Below the pieces are notes generated by a model, which saw nothing but the letters and a program-made list of their open reading frames with translations, searched no databases and had not been told where the DNA came from. A stretch of DNA of 61,981 nucleotides from Streptomyces cellulosae (lineage in GTDB: Bacteria > Actinomycetota > Actinomycetes > Streptomycetales > Streptomycetaceae): the NCBI RefSeq assembly GCF_000721105.1, contig NZ_JOEV01000044.1, forward strand, positions 1 through 61,981. The letters run 5' to 3'. Position 1 is the first letter of the stretch. The number at the start of each line of letters is the position of its first letter. This document shows positions 25,535 to 34,673 of this stretch, piece by piece. Made by a program: the position numbers and the translations under genes.

Positions 25535-26668
25535 TCAGGAGGCGGCGGAAAAGCGGTAGACCAGGTGAGCGTTGTCACCCCCGGCCCATGCGGCGATGCG
25601 CAGCGCGTCCGGCAGGCTCAGCTCGTCGGCGTCCACCCGTTCCTGCAGGAGACCGGCGAGGCCCTGCCGGAAGGACAGTGCGCCGAGGTGGTAGAACTCG
25701 GCCAGACCGTAGGCGTCGGAGCTGTACAGCAGTTTGCGGAACGGGGTGATCTCCAGCGCCTCCGCCAGGATCGCACGGGCCCGCGCGGGGCCGACGTGGT
25801 GCAGGGTGAGGCCGACGTCGAGGTACACCTGCTCGAACACCGCGGCGAGGTAGGCGGCCTGGCGCTGATACGGCCAGCAGTGCAGCAGGAGCACCGGGAT
25901 CGTGCCGGCCGTGAGGTGCAGCCAGTCCGTCAGGTGGGTGGGGTCCACCCGGTGCAGCCGGATGTCGGCGTCGCCGAACCCGGTGTGCAGCTGGAGGGGC
26001 AGCCCCAGGTCGACTGCGGTCCACAGCAGATGCCGTACCAGCACCGGGTCGGCCAGCCGCCCGCCGTCGGCGAGCCAGCGCCGGGCCGCCTCGGTGACCT
26101 CCGGGCCAGAGGGCCGCACCGGATCCAGGTCGAAGCCGGTGCGATAGGCGGCGACCGACTTCACCGCCACCACACCGGGCTGCCGTACGGCATCCTCGGC
26201 CGCCGCCCGGAACGTCTCGGCGTAGGCGTCCGGCTCGACTCCCGCCGAGGCCACCGCCTCGGCGACGCTCTCCAGCCGTACGACCTCGTACGCGGTCGCG
26301 TTCGCGGTTTCCGCCAGCTGCCCGGGTGCGGTGAGAGGGACCGGGGTGTAGCCGGTGTCCACGCAGAAGACGTCGGTTCCGGTGGCGGCGAGGAAGCGGC
26401 GGGTGGCCTCGGGGGCGCCGAGTTCGGCCCGGCGGGCCAGGTACACGTCGGCGGGGGCGTGGCGCGGCAGGTCGAGGAGGGGCGCGCAGTGCCGGCGTAC
26501 GGCGATGCCGACCGGGGTGTCGAAGGGCGAGATGCCCGGCCAGGGGGCGCCCTCCGTGAGCAGGGACTCGAACGCCGGGCGGTCCAGGTCGCCGGTCACG
26601 ACCCCGTGGCAGTGGTGGTCCACCAGCCGCGCGCCGGCCAGCGCCTCGTGGACGGGACCCGTGGTCAT
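25535..26668 (-). CDS. Amidohydrolase paired with glutamine synthetase
   Basis: A 377-residue amidohydrolase (amidohydro_2 type) barrel with the N-terminal metal motif DHHCHG (about 17-22), internal HTGFGDADIRLHR, HCWPY, and C-terminal SSDAYG with the catalytic Asp. It begins one base after the stop of the glutamine-synthetase-like gene. The same two domains are fused in plant NodGS and fungal FluG proteins. The pair probably makes and hydrolyses gamma-glutamyl amides, for example of polyamines or ethanolamine. Confidence 0.83.
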   Translation of the reverse strand: MTTGPVHEALAGARLVDHHCHGVVTGDLDRPAFESLLTEGAPWPGISPFDTPVGIAVRRHCAPLLDLPRHAPADVYLARRAELGAPEATRRFLAATGTDVFCVDTGYTPVPLTAPGQLAETANATAYEVVRLESVAEAVASAGVEPDAYAETFRAAAEDAVRQPGVVAVKSVAAYRTGFDLDPVRPSGPEVTEAARRWLADGGRLADPVLVRHLLWTAVDLGLPLQLHTGFGDADIRLHRVDPTHLTDWLHLTAGTIPVLLLHCWPYQRQAAYLAAVFEQVYLDVGLTLHHVGPARARAILAEALEITPFRKLLYSSDAYGLAEFYHLGALSFRQGLAGLLQERVDADELSLPDALRIAAWAGGDNAHLVYRFSAAS

Positions 26669-26669
26669 G

Positions 26670-28070
26670 TCAGTACTTCCATCGGTACGCCGCCGCCACC
26701 CGCTCGTCGTCCAGCCCGTCGACGGCCGCGATCTCCCCGAGGCGTACGGCGATCACCGCGTCCGCGAGGACCGGGCCCAGCGCCGTCCGCAGCCGGGTGT
26801 CCGCGCGGAACTCCTCCACCGCCTCGGCCAGCGAGACCGGCAGTCGGCGCACCCCCAGGGCTGCCGCCTCCTCGGCCCCGAACCGGGCCGGATCTCCGGT
26901 GATCTCCTCGGGCAGCGGCACCGAGGACGTCAGCCCGTCCAGCCCGGCGGCGATCGCACAGGCGAGCGCGAGGTACGGGTTGGCGGCCAGGTCGACCGGC
27001 TTGACCTCCAGGTTCGCGGCCTGGTCGCGCACGCCCGCCGTTCCGGTGACCACCCGCACGGCCGCCTCCCGCGTCTCCCGGCCCCACGCCGTGAACACCC
27101 CTGCCCACTGGGAGGGTTTGAGCCGGAGGTAGCTGGCGGGGCTCGGCGCCGTCACGGCCGTCAGAGCGGGAAGGTGCGCGAGGACCCCGGCCGCGAACGA
27201 CTCGGCCTCCTCCGTCATGCCGTACCGGCCCGGACCTCCGGAGTGCAGGTTCACGCCGTCGCGCCAGGCGGAGAGATGGATGTGGCCGCCGTTGCCGACG
27301 CCCTGCGCGAGAACCGCCGGGGCGAAGGAGACCGCGAGACCGTGGCGGGCCGCCACCGCACGCACCGTCTGCCGCACCAGCACACTCCGGTCGGCCGCCG
27401 CCACCGGGTCGAGCGCCCCCACCGACACCTCGAACTGCCCGGCCGCGTACTCGGGGTGGAGCTGCTCGACCTCGACCCCCTGCGCGGCGAGCGCGGCCAG
27501 CAGGTCCGCGGTGTAGTCGCTGAGCTCGACCTGCCGGGCGGCGCTGTACGCCGGTCCCGTCGTCGCGGGCACGAAGTCGCCGTCGGACGGCCCCCGGGCC
27601 ACGGCCCACTCGACCTCGATGCCCGCCCGGAAGGTGAGGGCGTGCTCTTCGGCGGCCTCCCGGACGAGCCGGCGCAGGACGGTCCGGCCGCACCCCGGAT
27701 GCGGCTCGCCCTCCTGGGTCATCCGGTCGACCGGCGCCCACGCCCAGCCGGGCTGGCCGATCAGTGCCACCAGGTGGTCCAGGTCGGGGTACAGACGCAG
27801 ATCGCCGTCCGGCGAGCCGAGCACCTCCGTGGTGACGATCGAGTCGTTCGCCAGGAAGGTGTCGAACACCGGGGACATGCCGACGCCCCAGGCCGCGGCG
27901 GACGCGAGCCGGGCCGTCGGGACGGTCTTCACGCGGGTGACGCCCGCGGTGTCGACGTAGGCGAGGACGATGCCGTGCACGCCCCGCCCGGACAGTTCCC
28001 CGGCGAGCGCGGCGGCCCGTTCGACGTCCCCGGGACGTCCGCCGGGGACGGGATCGGCAAGCGTGGTCAT
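26670..28070 (-). CDS. Glutamine-synthetase-like gamma-glutamyl ligase
   Basis: A 466-residue member of the GlnA-like family. It has the N-terminal beta-grasp domain (about 20-110), the catalytic Glu motif AGIEVEWAVA, VGNGGHIHLS with the nucleotide-binding His, and the GS-like RLKPSQWAGVF and ANLEVKPVDLAANPYLALA. It lacks the adenylylation-loop context of GlnA. Actinomycete paralogues of this type ligate glutamate to polyamines (GlnA2/GlnA3) or ethanolamine (GlnA4) for nitrogen use. The amidohydrolase neighbour supports such a pathway. Which amine is used cannot be told from sequence. Confidence 0.85.
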   Translation of the reverse strand: MTTLADPVPGGRPGDVERAAALAGELSGRGVHGIVLAYVDTAGVTRVKTVPTARLASAAAWGVGMSPVFDTFLANDSIVTTEVLGSPDGDLRLYPDLDHLVALIGQPGWAWAPVDRMTQEGEPHPGCGRTVLRRLVREAAEEHALTFRAGIEVEWAVARGPSDGDFVPATTGPAYSAARQVELSDYTADLLAALAAQGVEVEQLHPEYAAGQFEVSVGALDPVAAADRSVLVRQTVRAVAARHGLAVSFAPAVLAQGVGNGGHIHLSAWRDGVNLHSGGPGRYGMTEEAESFAAGVLAHLPALTAVTAPSPASYLRLKPSQWAGVFTAWGRETREAAVRVVTGTAGVRDQAANLEVKPVDLAANPYLALACAIAAGLDGLTSSVPLPEEITGDPARFGAEEAAALGVRRLPVSLAEAVEEFRADTRLRTALGPVLADAVIAVRLGEIAAVDGLDDERVAAAYRWKY

Positions 28071-28121
28071 ACGTCCTCCTCGACGGGCCCGGCCGGACCC
28101 ACGGCCGGCGCGGCGACAGCG

Positions 28122-28934
28122 TCAGGGTTTCACGGCCACCGCGCCGAACTGCGGTACCACCACGGGGGAGTCGGGCTCGGCACGCCACCGCGAGCACGAC
28201 ACCAGCCCCGGCTCCAGCAGCTCCAGGCCCTCGAAGAAGGCGGCGATGTCCTCGCGGCTGCGGGCGGTGATCGGCGGGGTGGCGTTCTCGTTCCAGAACT
28301 TCATCGCGGGGATCTGGCCCTCGCCGCCGAGGTCCGGGTCGAAGGTGGGGTGGGTGAGGGCGAGGTGGCTGCCGGAGGGCATCGCCGCCATGACCCGGCG
28401 GGCGATGTCCCGGGCCTCCTCGGTGTCGAGGACGAAGTTGAGGATGCCCAGCATCATCACCGCGACCGGCTTGCTGAAGTCCAGGGTCCGGGATGCGCGT
28501 TCGAGGATGGCGTCCGGGTCGTGCACGTCGGCGTCGATGTAGTCGGTGACGCCGCCGGCGGTGCTGGTGAGCAGGGTGCGGGCGTGCACCAGCACGATGG
28601 GGTCGTTGTCGACGTACACGATCCGGGAGTCCGGCGCGATCCGCTGGGCTATCTCGTGGGTGTTGTCCACCGTGGGAAGCCCGGTGCCGATGTCGAGGAA
28701 CTGCCGTATGCCCTGCTCCTCGGCGAGGTGGCGCACCGCGCGGCCCAGGAACCAGCGGTCGGCGCGGGCGATGTCCCGGATGATCGGGAACATCCCGGCG
28801 ACCTGCTCGCCGACCTGCTGGTCGACCTCGTAGTGGTCCTTGCCGCCGATCCAGTAGTTCCACACGCGTGCGTTGTGGGCCACACCGGTGTTCAACCTCG
28901 CCGACGTGCCTGAGGGGGTGTGGCTGTCGCTCAC
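28122..28934 (-). CDS. SAM-dependent methyltransferase, DUF574 family (first)
   Basis: A 270-residue S-adenosyl methyltransferase of PF04672 (DUF574), abundant in actinomycetes. Marks are ARVWNYWIGGKDHYEVD, FLDIGTGLPT (SAM-binding motif I), VYVDNDPIVLVHA and ending VVVPQFGAVAVKP. The GTG at 28934 follows AAGGAG. Substrates of this family are largely unknown. A paralogue with the same motifs is at 31662-32468. Confidence 0.87.
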   Translation of the reverse strand: MSDSHTPSGTSARLNTGVAHNARVWNYWIGGKDHYEVDQQVGEQVAGMFPIIRDIARADRWFLGRAVRHLAEEQGIRQFLDIGTGLPTVDNTHEIAQRIAPDSRIVYVDNDPIVLVHARTLLTSTAGGVTDYIDADVHDPDAILERASRTLDFSKPVAVMMLGILNFVLDTEEARDIARRVMAAMPSGSHLALTHPTFDPDLGGEGQIPAMKFWNENATPPITARSREDIAAFFEGLELLEPGLVSCSRWRAEPDSPVVVPQFGAVAVKP

Positions 28935-29013
28935 TTCTGTGCTCCTTCTCGCGCCTGCGGCCGTCGGGGCCATTGTGCAGTCCGATGATCAGCCGTGTCC
29001 CGGGAACGGCCGC

Positions 29014-29121
29014 AGCGGAGAGGGAGCGGAGCGGGAGGCAGTGGGAAGAAAGCGGGGAGAGGGTGGAGGGGAGAGGGGAGCGGGGAGAGGAGTGGGAGTG
29101 GTGGGGGAACGGGAGGGGATT
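29014..29121. repeat. 110-base purine tract
   Basis: The plus strand is nearly all G and A, with many GGGAG/GGAGA runs. It lies between the methyltransferase start and the lipoprotein stop, so it falls in the upstream region of the methyltransferase gene. Confidence 0.8.
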
Positions 29122-29124
29122 CGG

Positions 29125-29964
29125 TCAGTCGAGCTCGCTCGGCTCCGCGGACGGTGTCCGGCCGGCCCGCACGTCCTGCAGGCGCGGGGTGCCCTGCTGC
29201 ACCGCCTGCTCGACGGAGTCGTCCGCGCCGCCGTCCAGACCGCCGGCGGTGACGGTGATCGCGTCGTTGCCGACGCGTACGACGGCGAGGTCCAGGGTGA
29301 GCGTGGCGGGCGCGTCGGCCGCGGTGCCCTGCACCGTCACGTGCAGCCCCTGCCGGGCGTCCCCCTCCTTCGGCACGGAGGCCGGGGTCACCTGGACCGT
29401 TCGCCTGCCGCCCGCAGAGCCGGTCGCGGTGAACTCGTCGCACGTCGACGGCAGCGACTTCAACCAGTTCAGGGAAGCGTCCAGGCCGGCCCGGTCGTGG
29501 GAGGCGACCTGGTACAGCAGCCGGGAGTCGCCCTGCTGGAAGCCCTCCAGCGTGGACGTCCCGGCCGGTTTGCCCAGCAGGTCGTCGCCGTACAGCCCGT
29601 CGAGCAGCCGCTGGCAGTCGGCGGCCTGGGCCTTGGCGGTGAGGAAGTCGGCGACGTCGACCTTGCCGACGAGCAGCTTGTCCCGCCAGGAGGCGGCGCC
29701 CGAGACCTTCGTCCAGTCGTCCTCGATGTCCGCCTCGGTGATCAGCGCGGTCCGCGCGCCGGCCTCGGTGAGGCTGCCGGACGCGGAGGGGGACGACGGC
29801 CTTGCGGCGAGCGGCCCGGCAGACCTTTCCGCGTCCGGTGACGCCGAGGCGTCCGCGGCCCGCGGGCCGCTGTCGTCGTCCGAGCAGGCCGAGGCGGTCA
29901 GCAGCGCGCCCGCCGCCAGGGCCGACGAGAGGAACCGGACGGGAAGGGGCGGACGAGCGGTCAT
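29125..29964 (-). CDS. Secreted lipoprotein of unknown function
   Basis: A 279-residue protein with a signal peptide and lipobox-like LTASAC at about residues 22-27, then an Asp/Ser/Pro-rich linker (28-65). The mature domain (about 65-260) has ADIEDDWTKVS and two Cys (ADCQRLL, PSTCDEF) that may pair, a layout typical of Streptomyces PknH-sensor-like or LppX-type lipoproteins. No family is assigned with confidence. The ATG follows GGAGG. Confidence 0.75.
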   Translation of the reverse strand: MTARPPLPVRFLSSALAAGALLTASACSDDDSGPRAADASASPDAERSAGPLAARPSSPSASGSLTEAGARTALITEADIEDDWTKVSGAASWRDKLLVGKVDVADFLTAKAQAADCQRLLDGLYGDDLLGKPAGTSTLEGFQQGDSRLLYQVASHDRAGLDASLNWLKSLPSTCDEFTATGSAGGRRTVQVTPASVPKEGDARQGLHVTVQGTAADAPATLTLDLAVVRVGNDAITVTAGGLDGGADDSVEQAVQQGTPRLQDVRAGRTPSAEPSELD

Positions 29965-30176
29965 GACGGGGCGCCTCCTGCGGATGTGCCGATGACGCCC
30001 CCAGCGCACCACCGAACCTCGCGGCCCACCAGCGCACGGGCCTGTCCGGGTGAGGGGGCGCCCTCAGGGGCTGCCCGGTGGATCTCTGCGGCGACTCGAA
30101 CGCCCCGCCCGGCATGCCCGCCCGCGTCCGCCCGACGACACTGTCCGCATACGGCACCCGGCCCTGAGGAGAGGTC

Positions 30177-30632
30177 ATGCTGCCCGGATTCCTCGCCAGG
30201 ACGGTCGAGGCACTGCTCAGGCACGAGGGGCGCTCCCTGCACCTGAAGGCGGCCGGCGCAGCGCTGCTCGTCCTCCTGGTGGTGATGCTCACCGGTTCGT
30301 GGGCCGTGGTCGCGGCCGAACAGGGCGCGCGGGGCGCCGGCCTGACGACGTACCCGAGGGGCCTGTGGTGGTCGGTCGAGACGGCGACCACCGTCGGTTA
30401 CGGCGACTTCTACCCGGTGACCCTGTGGGGCCGGATCGTCGGCGTGGTGGTGATGGTCGTCGGCATCACGACGTACGGCATGGTCACCGCGGCCCTGGCC
30501 ACCTGGTTCGTGGGGCGGGAGCACGAGCGCCGGGGCAGGATCGCGCACCAGGTCGGTGTGGACGTCCGTGCACTGCACGAGCGGTTCGACCGGCTGGAGC
30601 GGCTGCTGTCGGCTCGCGCGAAGGACGGCTGA
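30177..30632 (+). CDS. Two-helix potassium channel
   Basis: A 151-residue ion channel of the KcsA/Ion_trans_2 type. The selectivity filter TVGYGD is at residues 72-77 in the pore loop, between two membrane helices (about 27-48 and 83-108). A charged C-terminal tail (HERRGRIAHQVG onward) probably forms a helical bundle. It should assemble as a tetramer. The start follows AGGAGAGG. Confidence 0.92.
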   Translation: MLPGFLARTVEALLRHEGRSLHLKAAGAALLVLLVVMLTGSWAVVAAEQGARGAGLTTYPRGLWWSVETATTVGYGDFYPVTLWGRIVGVVVMVVGITTYGMVTAALATWFVGREHERRGRIAHQVGVDVRALHERFDRLERLLSARAKDG

Positions 30633-30639
30633 CGCTCCG

Positions 30640-31175
30640 TCAGAAAGCTGGCTGGGCCTGCCCGTTCTGCCAGGCCCAGGCCGCGATCTCGACCCGGTTG
30701 CGGGCGGCCAGCTTGAGCTGGACGCTGGACAGGTGCGTCTTGGCGGTGGAGAGGGAGACATACAGTTCGGCGGCGATCTCGGTGTTGGTACGGCCCAGGG
30801 CGACCAGGCGGACCACGTCGAGTTCGCGGTCGGTGAGGGGTTCCGTCGGCGGCGCCGGGCGGGTGGGGGCGGCCGGCTGGGGGGTCCCGGTGACGTGCTT
30901 GAGGAGGCGGACGGTGACCGAGGGCGACACCAGCGAGTCACCGGCCGCGGCCGCGCGGACCGCCTCCGCGAGCAGGGTCGGGCCGGAGTCCTTCAGCAGG
31001 AAGCCGCAGGCGCCGCCGCGCAGCGCCCCGTACACGTACTCGTCGAGGTCGAAGGTGGTGACCACGACCACCCGCATCGGGCCGGCGACCTGGGGACCGG
31101 CCAGCAGCCGGGTGGCCTCCAGCCCGTCCAGCTTCGGCCTCCGGATGTCCAGCAGGCACACGGGCCTCGACGATG
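30640..31175 (-). pseudogene. LuxR-type response regulator lacking its N-terminus
   Basis: The frame encodes a response regulator from the phospho-acceptor region onward: LLDIRRPKLDGLEATR (the Asp is the expected phosphorylation site), FLLKDSGPTLLAEAVRAAA, then a LuxR helix-turn-helix TDRELDVVRLVALGRTNTEI. About 50 N-terminal residues, including the acidic pocket, are missing. Upstream the DNA switches abruptly to the 5' end of an unrelated secreted protein in another frame. A product starting inside the junction is possible but would lack the normal receiver core. Confidence 0.7.
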
Positions 31176-31333
31176 TTGTTCGCGAGGGCCTTGTGGCCGC
31201 CGACGGCGACGGTGTCGTACCGGTCCAGGGCGGTGGTCGACTCGGTCCCGGACAGCAGATGGGTGCCGATGCCGAAAGCGGCGGCGACGGCGACGGCACC
31301 GCCGACGGCGCCGACGAGGAACCTGCGCTGCAT
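31165..31333 (-). pseudogene. 5' fragment of a secreted protein
   Basis: An ATG with AGGAG six bases upstream starts a protein with a signal-peptide-like MQRRFLVGAVGGAVAVAAAF, continuing ESTTALDRYDTVAVGGHKAL until about 31165. There the response-regulator sequence takes over in another frame. This is the intact start of a gene whose rest was deleted. Family not recognised. Confidence 0.6.
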
Positions 31334-31516
31334 CACGTACTCCTGGTTGCTCCGGCAATGCTCCGACGGGGGGAGGAAGTGGCTTCACTCTCGCCCGCGG
31401 GCACGGGTGCGCGCCTCGGCCACACGGCCACCGTGCGCGGGTCGCTCCCTCGGCCGTTCGGCCGATCCCGTGGCGCCGTTTCCTGGCCGCCCTGATCACC
31501 CGGGCCCTGCCGGGCC

Positions 31517-31672
31517 TGCGGGGCCCTGCGCGACGCGCAGATGCGCTGCCGGGAGCACCTGGAGGAGACGATCGCACTGGTCCGGCCGGGCGCGACCACC
31601 GCCGACATCGTCCAGATCCGGCCGCGCGCCGAGGAGTTGGGCGTTCAACGCCTGACAGCCGTCAGCGCTTGA
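31517..31672 (+). pseudogene. Possible M24 peptidase/creatinase fragment
   Basis: An open frame of about 51 residues reads ALRDAQMRCREHLEETIALV, RPGATTADIV and RAEELGVQ. This is the helix pattern near the start of the pita-bread catalytic domain of M24 (Xaa-Pro peptidase/creatinase) enzymes. A stop lies upstream near 31490, and no catalytic motifs remain. Its end overlaps the stop of the next minus-strand gene. Weak call. Confidence 0.35.
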
Positions 31673-32468
31673 TGCCCACCGCGCCGTACAAGGACACCGG
31701 ACCGTCGCCTTCCGGCTCCTCGCCCGGAGCGGGGCGCCAGTGGGACAGGGACACGATCCCCGGCTCCCACACGTCGAGTCCCGTGAAGAAACGGCTCAGT
31801 TCGGCGTGTGAGCGGGCCACGAGCGTCACTCCGCTCGCCGTGTACGCCGCGATGCCCTTGCGCACGTTGTCCGGATCGAAGTCTGCCGTCATCGCGGACA
31901 GCACCAGACAACTCCCCGGTGCCAGCGCGTCCACCAGGGTGGCCACGAGGTCGTGGGCGCCGTCCTCGTCGGCGACGAAATGCAGCAGGGCGATCAGCGA
32001 CAGGGCGACCGGTCGGTCCAGGTCCAGCACCGAGGCGGCCTGTTCGAGGATGCGCTCCGGCTCCCGGGCGTCGGCCTGCACGTAGTGCGTCACCCCTTCG
32101 GGCGTGCCGCGCAGCAGGGCCTCGGCATGGGCGAGCACGATCGGATCGTTGTCGACGTACACGACCCGGGCGTCCGGCGCGACGGACTGGGCGACCTGGT
32201 GCAGATTGGGCTCGGTGGGGATGCCGGACCCGATGTCGAGGAACTGACGGATTCCCGTCTCCCGTACGACCGCACGCGTGACGCGCTCCATGAACCGGCG
32301 GTTGGCGCGGGCGTGCCGTGGGGCGTCCGCCTGCATCGCCGAGATCTGTCGGCCCAGTTCCTCGTCGACCGGGTAGTTGTCCTTGCCGCCGAGGAACCAG
32401 TCGTACACCCGGGCCGGATGCGGCCTGCTCGTGTCGATGCGCTGGACGGCCGACTCGGTCCCGGTCAC
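31662..32468 (-). CDS. SAM-dependent methyltransferase, DUF574 family (second)
   Basis: A 268-residue PF04672 methyltransferase with ARVYDWFLGGKDNYPVD, FLDIGSGIPTEPNLHQVAQ (SAM motif I) and VVYVDNDPIVLAHAEALL. It ends LYGAVGIKR. The GTG start follows GGAGGAG. It is a paralogue of the gene at 28122-28934, 2.7 kb away on the same strand. The substrate is unknown. Confidence 0.87.
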   Translation of the reverse strand: MTGTESAVQRIDTSRPHPARVYDWFLGGKDNYPVDEELGRQISAMQADAPRHARANRRFMERVTRAVVRETGIRQFLDIGSGIPTEPNLHQVAQSVAPDARVVYVDNDPIVLAHAEALLRGTPEGVTHYVQADAREPERILEQAASVLDLDRPVALSLIALLHFVADEDGAHDLVATLVDALAPGSCLVLSAMTADFDPDNVRKGIAAYTASGVTLVARSHAELSRFFTGLDVWEPGIVSLSHWRPAPGEEPEGDGPVSLYGAVGIKR

Positions 32469-32535
32469 ACGGTGCTCCTCCGCTCGACGAGCCCTGCCCG
32501 GTGGCCAGGCAGGGCGTGTGAGCAGTCTGACACGA

Positions 32536-32640
32536 TCACGCGGCGCGGCGGAGACAGTCTTCGGCCACCTGTTCGTCCAGTACCGCCCGCACCAAATCGG
32601 CGGCGAGCACGGCCGGTTCGGTGTTCCCGGCCGGCTCCAT
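32536..32640 (-). CDS. Possible 34-residue protein
   Basis: ATG to TGA encodes MEPAGNTEPAVLAADLVRAV then LDEQVAEDCLRRAA, an amphipathic helical peptide. There is no strong ribosome site. It could be a small protein or the remains of a longer helical regulator. The rest of 32469-32772 shows nothing else. Confidence 0.25.
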   Translation of the reverse strand: MEPAGNTEPAVLAADLVRAVLDEQVAEDCLRRAA

Positions 32641-32772
32641 CGAGGAACCACCAACGCCGCCGATCCTGTTCGGGAGCATCGTTCATCACGACCGGTGACC
32701 GAAGCCCCGCAGGCAGCGAGGAGGCATCAAGAACATCGACAGCTGAGGACACCAGGAGCACTTGGTCCAGAA

Positions 32773-33366
32773 TCAGAGAAGATCTCCGGCTGTAGTGCGT
32801 GGGCCTCGGCTGACGTAGGCGGCGGTTCCGGCGGCGGTGAGGACCGCTGCGACCACGGCCGCGGGCCGGCTGTCGGAGGCCTGTGTCTGCCAGGTCAGCG
32901 CCTCCCCGGCGGTGCCCGTGCCCGGGAAGGCCGCCGCGCCGAGCGTCCACCCGAGAGGCAGGAACCACGAGCGAGCGGTGCCGACCGTGGCCGTCCCCAG
33001 GGCGGTCAGGCCCAGCAGGCCCGCCGCGTCGCGGACGACACATCCGAACGGCCCGAACCGCGTGCCGGTGAGCAGTGTGGCCAGCAGCAGCATGAGCACG
33101 CATCCCAGCGCCGTGGCCAGGTGGGACATCCGCAGCCATCCCCACGGCCTCGCCGCCGTGCGGTCCAGGGTGTCGTCGGGGCCTGAGAGCGTGGTGGTGG
33201 CGACGGCCACCAGGAACAGGACCGTCAGGGCGAGTACGGTGCTGCTCACCTCGCCCTTGACGCTGAAGGCCGTCGCCAGCAGCCACACGATGGCAGTGCC
33301 CGCGACGGCCGCGCCGAGCGCCGCCGGCACCTGGCGCGAGCGAACGTAGAGCGTCAGTCCTGTCAT
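32773..33366 (-). CDS. Hydrophobic membrane protein of the ABC operon
   Basis: A 197-residue protein with about six hydrophobic segments and no recognised motif. Its ATG overlaps the stop of the larger membrane protein upstream, so it is the last gene of the sigma-factor/ABC operon (36842 to 32773). It is probably a second permease subunit of an ABC-2-like system, judged by position and hydrophobicity only. Confidence 0.65.
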   Translation of the reverse strand: MTGLTLYVRSRQVPAALGAAVAGTAIVWLLATAFSVKGEVSSTVLALTVLFLVAVATTTLSGPDDTLDRTAARPWGWLRMSHLATALGCVLMLLLATLLTGTRFGPFGCVVRDAAGLLGLTALGTATVGTARSWFLPLGWTLGAAAFPGTGTAGEALTWQTQASDSRPAAVVAAVLTAAGTAAYVSRGPRTTAGDLL

Positions 33367-34673
33367 CGGGCGCCTCGGCTCAGGAGGTCGGTGGTGTCCT
33401 GGCACTTCTGGGCGGCCTGATGGACGGCGACAACCCGGGCTCGGGCCTCGGCTCGCGGCAGTGCCTGCAGTCCCTTCCAGAGCTTGACGGCGTCCGGGTC
33501 ATCGAATTCGAGACCATCGGGACCGGCGGTCGGCTCCCGGTCGAGCAGCCAGTGGGCCGCAGCGGTGGCGACTGTGAAGTTCCGGTTGTCTCCGCAGCTG
33601 AGAGGGCCGGTGAACACTCCGGTGAGCATCGTCGGTTCGAGCCGTCCCGGGTGGGCGAGGTGACCGTGCTTGTCGACCGTGATCCTCATCAGCGCGGTGT
33701 CTGCCCGCGACCTCGGTGACGTAGGAGGAGAGAACGTGGAGGTGTCCTCATGTGCCTCGACGACCGATGTCTTCGTCAGGAGTTCCAATGCGTGCCGGGC
33801 CTTGGGGGTCACCTCGGACAGCAACCCTTCGTGCGCCCGGCTGACGCAGACCCGCGGGGCGTCGTCGGTGCACACCAGTTCCTGGGCGACCGGGTCGAGC
33901 ATCCCTCGGTCGTAGGCATCGCCGGTCGGCACCACCAGGGCCGTGGCCGTGGCCCCGATGGCCAGCGGCAGCAACGCGGCGAACGCGAACTTACGGTTCT
34001 GGACGGCGAAGAGCACGACGGCGGCCACCGCGACCGCGGCCATCCAGAGTGCCTGGGCGGCGCTGACTCCGCCGTCGACGGTGTCATAGTCGCTGAACAT
34101 GCTCATCCCCATGGCCGGGGAGAACGCCGCCGTGAACCCGCCGTCCGGAAGGGCGTGGGGCGCGAGCATCAGTAGCGCGAAGCCGATCACGGCCAGCGCG
34201 GGTGCGGTGGCGAGCGCCGGCACCAGGCGTCCGACGGCCAAACCGAGCCAGACCGAGGCGATCATTGCGACCAGCCCGACGGCCACGACGACAAACGCGG
34301 CCGGCGGCAGGTAGCGCGCCGTGTCGGCGATCCGTGGTGCCGCCGCGAGGAGCGTGACCAGGTAGGCGACGAGCACCGCCAGGGCCGTCGTGGCCAGGAT
34401 CGGCGCCACGCGCTGCGCCCTCGGGCGGGGCACGGCGGCGAGCAGTTCGGCGACGTTCGCCCGGTGCTCGCGATAGGACTGCCAGGCGCCGGCGGCCATC
34501 GCAAGGGGCGAGAGAACCGCGAGGTATTCGCGCTGCGTCATGGCCAGCGCCATCCACCCCGTGGACCATCGCCCCGCGGTGGCGTGGAGGACGATCGTGC
34601 TGGCGACGGCGATCGAGAGCGCGGCGCCGAGGGCGGCCGAGCGCCGGAGCTCGATGCCGAGGATGCGGTTCAT
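33363..34673 (-). CDS. ABC transporter membrane protein
   Basis: A 436-residue protein. The N-terminal two thirds are hydrophobic (about 15-35, 40-60, 95-115, 125-145, 150-170, 205-245), as in ABC-2 permeases that begin MNRILGIELRRSAAL. An extracytoplasmic-looking C-terminal domain of about 180 residues follows, with two to four Cys (LVCTDDAPRVCVSR; LSCGDNRN). The start overlaps the ATPase stop (ATGA). The C-terminal domain is unusual for a simple permease and may bind a ligand outside the cell. Confidence 0.75.
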   Translation of the reverse strand: MNRILGIELRRSAALGAALSIAVASTIVLHATAGRWSTGWMALAMTQREYLAVLSPLAMAAGAWQSYREHRANVAELLAAVPRPRAQRVAPILATTALAVLVAYLVTLLAAAPRIADTARYLPPAAFVVVAVGLVAMIASVWLGLAVGRLVPALATAPALAVIGFALLMLAPHALPDGGFTAAFSPAMGMSMFSDYDTVDGGVSAAQALWMAAVAVAAVVLFAVQNRKFAFAALLPLAIGATATALVVPTGDAYDRGMLDPVAQELVCTDDAPRVCVSRAHEGLLSEVTPKARHALELLTKTSVVEAHEDTSTFSPPTSPRSRADTALMRITVDKHGHLAHPGRLEPTMLTGVFTGPLSCGDNRNFTVATAAAHWLLDREPTAGPDGLEFDDPDAVKLWKGLQALPRAEARARVVAVHQAAQKCQDTTDLLSRGAR

